Shown piece by piece: positions 8,553 through 13,033 of a stretch of 13,033 nt of DNA (the stretch's first letter is position 1; every line of letters starts with the position of its first letter). Below the pieces are notes generated by a model, which did no database searches, was not told the DNA's origin, and saw only the letters and a list, made by a program, of their open reading frames with translations. The translations under genes and the position numbers were made by a program. Origin of the DNA: CAYSBE01 sp044337585 (GTDB lineage: Bacteria > Bacteroidota > Bacteroidia > UKL13-3); NCBI GenBank assembly GCA_044337585.1, contig JBIINH010000057.1:1-13033 (forward strand), in the 5' to 3' direction.

Positions 8553-9290
8553 ATGTCTTCCACCAAAACCCAAGCCATTATAATTCGCCACACATCATTC
8601 AGCGAAAACAGTGTAATCCTAAAATGCTTTACACGCGAACATGGCATGGTATCTTTCATGGCTAATAGCATTAAATCAAAAAGTGCAATTGTAAAACCTT
8701 CCATGCTAATTCCGCTTACATTAGCCGAACTTGATTATGCCTATCAAGCAAATAAAAACTTACTTCGCATCAAAGAAATCAAAGCCACACCACCTATTTT
8801 CTCATTGCATACGGATATGGTAAAAATGTCGGTTGCCCAATACATTGCTGAGCTCATTTATCGCCTTATCAAAGATGAGTTTCATAAAGATGAAAACTTG
8901 TTTGATTTCTTATTTACTCATATACAACTTTTAGATTTGATGGAAACGGTAGATGTGGCAAATTTTCCTGCCTACATCACTTGCCAAGTTTGTGCCATGA
9001 TGGGTTATAGCCCCAAAGGAAGTTTTTCTCTTTTAAGCAATAGCCTTAACCTGCGTGATGGCTTATTTGAACTGTATGATGAAAGAAGTCCTTACCATAT
9101 TAGGCAAGAGCTAAGCAAATACCTGTGCGATTTCTTTAGCATGAATTATGATCAGTGCAAACAGTTGCCACTAAACCGCCAAGAGCGAAATGAATTGATA
9201 AGTGAAATGTTGCGGTATTTTAGTTTTCAATTAAATACCAATTTTGACCTGCAATCGCATAAGATACTCAGCGAATTGTATCAAGATTAA
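8553..9290 (+). CDS. recO: DNA repair protein RecO
   Basis: A complete 245-residue protein starting eight bases after the porZ stop, so almost certainly co-transcribed with it. The N-terminal 80 or so residues form the RecO OB fold, with the typical opening TQAIIIRHTSFSENSVILKCFT. The rest is the helical C-terminal domain, ending in the family-like stretch FDLQSHKILSELY. RecO helps RecR load RecA on SSB-coated single-stranded DNA in the RecFOR pathway and can anneal DNA strands. The four-cysteine zinc site of some RecO proteins is not present: only C144 and C147 form a close pair. The stop codon overlaps that of the convergent proS. PorZ has no known functional link to recombination, so the pairing probably reflects conserved gene order. 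Confidence 0.92.
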   Translation: MSSTKTQAIIIRHTSFSENSVILKCFTREHGMVSFMANSIKSKSAIVKPSMLIPLTLAELDYAYQANKNLLRIKEIKATPPIFSLHTDMVKMSVAQYIAELIYRLIKDEFHKDENLFDFLFTHIQLLDLMETVDVANFPAYITCQVCAMMGYSPKGSFSLLSNSLNLRDGLFELYDERSPYHIRQELSKYLCDFFSMNYDQCKQLPLNRQERNELISEMLRYFSFQLNTNFDLQSHKILSELYQD

Positions 9291-10762
9291 TACGCACGTG
9301 CAAACAATACACGTTGGGTGCTTGGCTTACCTGTTCTAACACATAAGCCGCTTTCTTGCTTATTATTTAGTGGAATACAACGAATAGTTGCTTTGGTTTC
9401 TTCTTTTATCAATTGCTCTGTTTCTGAAGTTCCGTCCCAATGGGCTGACACAAATCCTGCTTTGCCATCAAGTACTTCTTTAAACTCGTCCCATGTATTT
9501 ACAACAGTAATATGTTCATCACGATAATCAAGTGCTTTTTGGTAAATATTATGTTGTATCGCATCTAGCAAGTGTTCTATCTTATTGTCGATATCTACAA
9601 TACTCATGCTTTGCTTTTCTTTTGTATCCCTGCGAGCTACTTCTACCGTTTGGTTTTGCACATCTCGCGGCCCGATTGCTACGCGCACGGGTACACCCTT
9701 TAATTCATGGTCGGCATACTTGTAACCAGGTGACAAATGATCTCGGTTATCTAATTTTACTGATATATTTTTAGCAAGTAACTGCTTACGTATTTTTTCG
9801 GCAACTTCCATCACCGCTATTTTTTCTTCTTCTTTTCTAAATATTGGAATAATAACAACCTGAATCGGAGCCAATCGAGGTGGCAAAACCAATCCTTCAT
9901 CATCAGAATGTGTCATGATTAGTGCGCCCATCAATCGGGTAGATACACCCCATGAAGTTGCCCATACATATTCTTGTTTATTTTCTTTGGTGAGGTATTT
10001 TACATCAAATGCTTTGGCAAAATTCTGACCAAGAAAATGTGATGTACCCATCTGTAAAGCTTTGCCATCTTGCATCAATCCTTCTATGCAATAGGTATCC
10101 AATGCTCCGGCAAATCGCTCATTGGCTGTTTTTACACCTTTTATAACAGGTACAGCCAAAATATTTTCTGCAAAATCTGCATACACATCAAGCATTTGTG
10201 TGGTTTCTGCTACCGCCTCTTCTGATGTAGCGTGTGCCGTGTGGCCCTCTTGCCACAAAAACTCAGACGTACGTAAAAATAATCGGGTACGCATTTCCCA
10301 CCTCACCACATTGGCCCATTGGTTAATCAAAATGGGTAAGTCTCTGTAAGATTGAATCCAACTACGGTAAGTATTCCATATAATGGTTTCGGATGTAGGC
10401 CTTACAATAAGTTCTTCTTCTAACTTCGCTTCAGGATCAACTACAATTTCTTTCGTGGTTTCATCTACTTTCAATCGATAGTGTGTTACCACAGCGCATT
10501 CTTTTGCAAAACCATCCACATGGCTGGCTTCTTTGCTAAAAAATGATTTTGGGATAAATAATGGGAAATAGGCATTTTGGTGACCTGTTGCTTTAAACCT
10601 GCGATCAAGCTCTTGTTGCATTTTTTCCCATATAGCATATCCGTATGGCTTGATAACCATACATCCCTTTACATCACTGTGCTCAGCCAAGTCGGCATTT
10701 TTTACCAGGTTATTATACCATGCTGAGTAATCTTCACTTCGTTTTATTTTTTTAATATCCAT
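9287..10762 (-). CDS. proS: Prolyl-tRNA synthetase, archaeal/eukaryotic type without INS editing domain
   Basis: A 491-residue class II synthetase that charges tRNA-Pro. Numbering from the ATG at 10762: proline/ATP motifs RPTSE (121-125) and the motif 2 region RWEMRTR with FLWQEGHTAH (155-177), motif 3 THSDDEGLVLPPRLAP (284-299), the HGTP anticodon-binding domain (about 300-400), and a ProRS-specific C-terminal domain ending in the typical terminal tyrosine (ARAY). The bacterial-type insertion editing domain is absent. The frame stays open to an upstream ATG at 10801, but those 13 extra residues look unlike the family and a possible -7 box lies between the two ATGs, so I chose 10762. In the C-terminal domain only two cysteines sit at zinc-site positions (C462 and C474). 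The stop codon overlaps recO. The gene lies 130 bp downstream of rnz on the same strand. Confidence 0.95.
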   Translation of the reverse strand: MDIKKIKRSEDYSAWYNNLVKNADLAEHSDVKGCMVIKPYGYAIWEKMQQELDRRFKATGHQNAYFPLFIPKSFFSKEASHVDGFAKECAVVTHYRLKVDETTKEIVVDPEAKLEEELIVRPTSETIIWNTYRSWIQSYRDLPILINQWANVVRWEMRTRLFLRTSEFLWQEGHTAHATSEEAVAETTQMLDVYADFAENILAVPVIKGVKTANERFAGALDTYCIEGLMQDGKALQMGTSHFLGQNFAKAFDVKYLTKENKQEYVWATSWGVSTRLMGALIMTHSDDEGLVLPPRLAPIQVVIIPIFRKEEEKIAVMEVAEKIRKQLLAKNISVKLDNRDHLSPGYKYADHELKGVPVRVAIGPRDVQNQTVEVARRDTKEKQSMSIVDIDNKIEHLLDAIQHNIYQKALDYRDEHITVVNTWDEFKEVLDGKAGFVSAHWDGTSETEQLIKEETKATIRCIPLNNKQESGLCVRTGKPSTQRVLFARAY

Positions 10763-10786
10763 GCGTTGTAGTTGCTGAAACGTTGT

Positions 10787-10794
10787 GCAAGATA
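10787..10794 (-). promoter_or_regulatory. Weak candidate -7 box for proS
   Basis: Read on the minus strand this is TATCTTGC, an imperfect match to TAnnTTTG, ending 24 nt before the ATG at 10762. A TTTT run lies 19 nt upstream in place of TTTG. If it is real, the longer proS start at 10801 would be upstream of the transcript. The remaining rnz-proS gap (10795-10892) shows no convincing terminator. Confidence 0.25.
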
Positions 10795-10892
10795 CATGCA
10801 TTTAATTATACTAAAAAAAAGTTCCCAAATGCGTGTCGATTTGTGCTTTCTTATTAAAGGAAAAGAAGTAATTAAATATTTGAAAAAGGACG

Positions 10893-11822
10893 TTAATTCA
10901 CCTGCTCCCCCACAGTGAACCTTTTACCCTCTGTTGCCAATTCCGTGTTTGGAAATTCTTCGCGTGCTTCATTTAGCAATACCCTCAAATCATCATACCT
11001 TGAAGAGAAATGACCGATAAGCAATTTCTGTGCATTTGCCATTTTGGCAATTTGGCCGGCCTGCATTGCGGTGCTATGCATGGTTTCAAGTGCTCGCGGT
11101 AACTTGTCATGTAAAAATGTGGCTTCATGATACAACAAATTTACCCCTTCTACTTCTTCGGCTACCTTTTCATTAAATTGGGTATCGCTGCAATAGGCAT
11201 ATCTCAGGTTTTCAGTTGAAGGGCGGGTAAGGATTTCATTTAATACCACCACTTTCCCATCAGGACTCACATAATCTTTGCCTTTTTTTATGTCGGTGAA
11301 ATGGGTAAACGGAATATGAAATTTATTGCAGGCATCAATATCCAATCGTTTTAGTTTATCATGCTCTTCAAATAAAAAACCGGTTGTGGGTAAGCGATGA
11401 TAAAGCGGAAAACTTGTAACCCGTAATGTGGTATCTTCAAAAATAACTTCCCTATCATGGGCTTGTGTGACATGTCTAATGATGGGAAACCTAAGTTCCG
11501 TATCTGAATGCTTGATAAACAAATCAAGTAATTCAAACATTTCTTTTGGGGCAAAAATATGCAACGGTTCTTCGCGATGTAATAGATTCATGGAGAATAC
11601 CAACCCGGGCAATCCTAATATATGGTCGGCATGCACGTGGCTGATAAATATGTAACGTAATTTAGACCTTTTGAGTTTATACCTGCGCATTTGCATTTGT
11701 GCACCTTCTCCGCAGTCAATCAAAATATGTTGATCAACCATTTTCAAGTGTTGACAAGAAGTAAACCTATCAATGGTTGGTGTTGCTGAGCTGCTGCCTA
11801 AAATCGTAAGCTCAATACTCAT
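10893..11822 (-). CDS. rnz: Ribonuclease Z (tRNA 3' endonuclease)
   Basis: A complete 309-residue metallo-beta-lactamase-fold nuclease, the normal length for short-form RNase Z. It cuts tRNA precursors just 3' of the discriminator base. The zinc motif HVHADH lies at 62-67. Further ligands are expected at H142 (in PLYHRLPTTGFLFEE), D213 (in YCSDTQF) and H271 (in IGHFSSRY). The HST motif at 249-251, after the HEATF segment (232-236), supplies the RNase Z-type catalytic His. The N-terminal LTILGSSSATPT is also typical. The start codon overlaps the stop of the upstream STAS gene in ATGA (11819-11822), so translation is probably coupled. All key residues are present. Confidence 0.95.
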   Translation of the reverse strand: MSIELTILGSSSATPTIDRFTSCQHLKMVDQHILIDCGEGAQMQMRRYKLKRSKLRYIFISHVHADHILGLPGLVFSMNLLHREEPLHIFAPKEMFELLDLFIKHSDTELRFPIIRHVTQAHDREVIFEDTTLRVTSFPLYHRLPTTGFLFEEHDKLKRLDIDACNKFHIPFTHFTDIKKGKDYVSPDGKVVVLNEILTRPSTENLRYAYCSDTQFNEKVAEEVEGVNLLYHEATFLHDKLPRALETMHSTAMQAGQIAKMANAQKLLIGHFSSRYDDLRVLLNEAREEFPNTELATEGKRFTVGEQVN

Positions 11823-12187
11823 GCGTTGTCGTTATCCAGTAGTTGTTTTTCCAAATGATCCATAAATACAAAATCTATCGCCTCAATATCAGTAGGTATA
11901 AACGTAATGTCTGCCTTGTTAAACAAACGGGTAAAGCTATTCTCAGCATGGGTAATAATAAGCATTCCGCCCTTATCCTGTAATTCCAATCCAAGTTTTA
12001 TCAATTCCCTCACCCCATCTGCATTACAATCTTTTACAGTAATTATATTTACAATCACATAGGTGCTGCTGCTGGCCGCTTCATGCAAAACTTTCTCACG
12101 TAATGCAGAACAACTATCTTGATCCATCAGTTCTATTTCAGGTTTTATAATGGAATATTCTGATTTTTTCTCTATAGAATAATTCAT
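11819..12187 (-). CDS. Small STAS-domain protein (anti-sigma-factor-antagonist-like), divergent phosphosite
   Basis: A 122-residue protein from the ATG at 12187. The frame is open to 12295, but the extra 36 residues would overlap the divergent dehydrogenase start and cover the likely promoter, so I reject them. The pattern of a beta-rich start, VIVNIITVKDCNADG (44-58), a helix, GGMLIITH (73-80) and a final helix DFVFMDHLEKQL (105-116) fits a single STAS domain like SpoIIAA. From memory, Bacteroidota often have such a gene beside rnz, with a similar acidic end and an intact DSSG motif. Here the motif position reads NADG (55-58), lacking the phosphorylatable serine. It overlaps rnz by ATGA. No partner kinase or phosphatase gene is in the window, so its regulatory role is unknown. 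Confidence 0.82.
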   Translation of the reverse strand: MNYSIEKKSEYSIIKPEIELMDQDSCSALREKVLHEAASSSTYVIVNIITVKDCNADGVRELIKLGLELQDKGGMLIITHAENSFTRLFNKADITFIPTDIEAIDFVFMDHLEKQLLDNDNA

Positions 12188-12210
12188 ATGATTGCTAATA
12201 AATTGAAGCG

Positions 12211-12241
12211 TAAAAGTAACAGATTGTTCTATTTTTACAAA
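12211..12241 (-). promoter_or_regulatory. Bacteroidota-type promoter for the STAS-rnz operon
   Basis: On the minus strand TTTG (12238-12241) is followed after exactly 19 nt by TACTTTTA (12211-12218), a 7/8 match to TAnnTTTG. The -7 box ends 23 nt before the ATG at 12187, giving a short leader. This is the best-spaced promoter candidate in the window and supports the short start of the STAS gene. Confidence 0.5.
12230..12237 (+). promoter_or_regulatory. Weak candidate -7 box for the short-chain dehydrogenase gene
   Basis: TATTTTTA matches TAnnTTTG at 7/8 and ends 23 nt before the ATG at 12261. The nearest upstream TTG (12203-12205) is 24 nt away, longer than the usual spacing. It directly abuts the -33 element of the divergent STAS promoter. 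Confidence 0.25.
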
Positions 12242-12260
12242 AAATAAAACACCACACCAA

Positions 12261-13022
12261 ATGATAAATAAAATAGCATTGATAACAGGTGCCACTTCAG
12301 GAATTGGTGAGGCAACAGCTCAGAGGCTTGCTGCAGAACAGTTTAACCTTATCATTACCGGCAGAAGAGTTGACAGGCTTGAAAAATTAGCAAACTCGCT
12401 TAAGGAAAATTTTGGAACATTATCTCTTTGTGTGCCATTAGACGTTAGAAATGAGCAAGCAGTGAAGATGACTATGGAAACATTGCCTGAAGCTTGGCAA
12501 AAAATAGATGTGTTGATAAATAATGCAGGACTTGCGAGTGGATTAAGCACTCTTGAAGATGGTGATATCAATGATTGGGAAGTGATGATTGATACCAATT
12601 TGAAAGGATTGTTGTATATAACTAAATATACCATTCCATTCTTGAAACAACAGTCCTTTTCTCACATTATCAATATCGGATCAATAGCAGGTAAGGAGGT
12701 ATACATGAACGGAAATGTATATTGTGCTACAAAACATGCAGTAGATGCGCTTAGCAAAGCCATGCGCCTTGAATTATCAAAATATCCGATAAAGGTTACT
12801 GCAATTCATCCGGGTGCAGTTGAAACAGAATTCAGCGTTGTACGTTTTCATGGTGATGAAAACAGGGCAAAAAGTGTCTATGATGGATTCGATAATTTAC
12901 TTGCAACAGACATTGCAGACAGTATTTCGTATGTCATTTCACGACCAAATCACGTTAACATCAACGAACTTACAATTATGCCTACAGCCCAACCGATAGC
13001 ATCAGTCATTCACAGAAAATAA
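12261..13022 (+). CDS. Short-chain dehydrogenase/reductase, YdfG-like (NADP-dependent hydroxy-acid dehydrogenase type)
   Basis: A complete 253-residue classical SDR. The Rossmann nucleotide motif TGATSGIG is at 9-16. GRR at 34-36 after the second strand suggests NADP(H) over NAD(H). NNAG is at 87-90, and the catalytic set is N113, S141, Y154 and K158 (YCATK). The segments DVLINNAGLASG, DWEVMIDTN, HPGAVETEFSVVRFHGDE and the near-terminal HVNINELTIMPTAQ closely resemble E. coli YdfG, which oxidises L-allo-threonine, L-serine and 3-hydroxy acids and reduces malonic semialdehyde. That is family knowledge: the substrate here is inferred. The gene diverges from the STAS-rnz pair across 73 bp. Eleven bases follow its stop in the window, so downstream partners cannot be seen. 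Confidence 0.9.
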   Translation: MINKIALITGATSGIGEATAQRLAAEQFNLIITGRRVDRLEKLANSLKENFGTLSLCVPLDVRNEQAVKMTMETLPEAWQKIDVLINNAGLASGLSTLEDGDINDWEVMIDTNLKGLLYITKYTIPFLKQQSFSHIINIGSIAGKEVYMNGNVYCATKHAVDALSKAMRLELSKYPIKVTAIHPGAVETEFSVVRFHGDENRAKSVYDGFDNLLATDIADSISYVISRPNHVNINELTIMPTAQPIASVIHRK

Positions 13023-13033
13023 TTAAGAAATTT

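Noticed and set aside
10763..10801. Longer N-terminus for ProRS from the ATG at 10801
   Set aside because: The 13 residues do not look like the family, and the possible -7 box lies downstream of that ATG.
10802..10892. Possible rho-independent terminator between rnz and proS
   Set aside because: I found only a 4-bp CTTT/AAAG stem and no GC-rich hairpin followed by a U-tract. Read-through into proS remains possible.
12188..12295. 36-residue hydrophobic N-terminal extension of the STAS protein
   Set aside because: It would overlap the divergent dehydrogenase start and cover the best promoter. STAS homology begins after the ATG at 12187.
1..13033. tRNA genes, CRISPR arrays, insertion sequences, phage or defence genes
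   Set aside because: The gaps are at most about 134 bp and contain no tRNA-like arms or spaced repeats. No transposase, integrase or defence domain was recognised in any frame.

Overview
The window is a compact, AT-rich stretch of chromosome that looks like Bacteroidota, probably near Chitinophagales or Sphingobacteriales. The clues are a PorZ-type protein of the type IX secretion system, PorZ next to RecO, a long isoleucyl-tRNA synthetase of the IleRS2 type, an archaeal/eukaryotic-type prolyl-tRNA synthetase, no Shine-Dalgarno sequences, and several possible promoters resembling the Bacteroidota TTTG-N19-TAnnTTTG pattern. Almost all of it is coding. I saw no tRNA, rRNA, CRISPR array, insertion sequence, phage gene or recent-transfer island.

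Layout. On the minus strand at the left edge lies the 5' part of a very lysine-rich protein (1-268, cut by the window edge), five bases after ileS (274-3654). Upstream of ileS, on the same strand, is a 12-TM RND/MMPL-family transporter (3752-6118). Divergent from it are porZ (6253-8544) and recO (8553-9290), a likely two-gene operon on the plus strand. recO converges on proS (9287-10762, minus), and their stop codons share a TTAA. Further right on the minus strand a small STAS-domain protein (11819-12187) overlaps ribonuclease Z (10893-11822) by ATGA. A YdfG-like short-chain dehydrogenase (12261-13022, plus) diverges from the STAS gene.

Together these are mostly housekeeping genes: two tRNA synthetases, tRNA 3' processing, recombination repair, and one component of the Bacteroidota protein-export machinery. 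I do not see a new multi-gene defence or metabolic system. The details most worth a second look are the rearranged HIGH motif (GIHH) in IleRS, the altered phosphorylation motif of the STAS protein coupled to RNase Z, a perfect dyad around the putative ileS -7 box, the asymmetric TM4/TM10 proton-relay positions of the transporter, and -7-like boxes lying 23-24 nt before five start codons.
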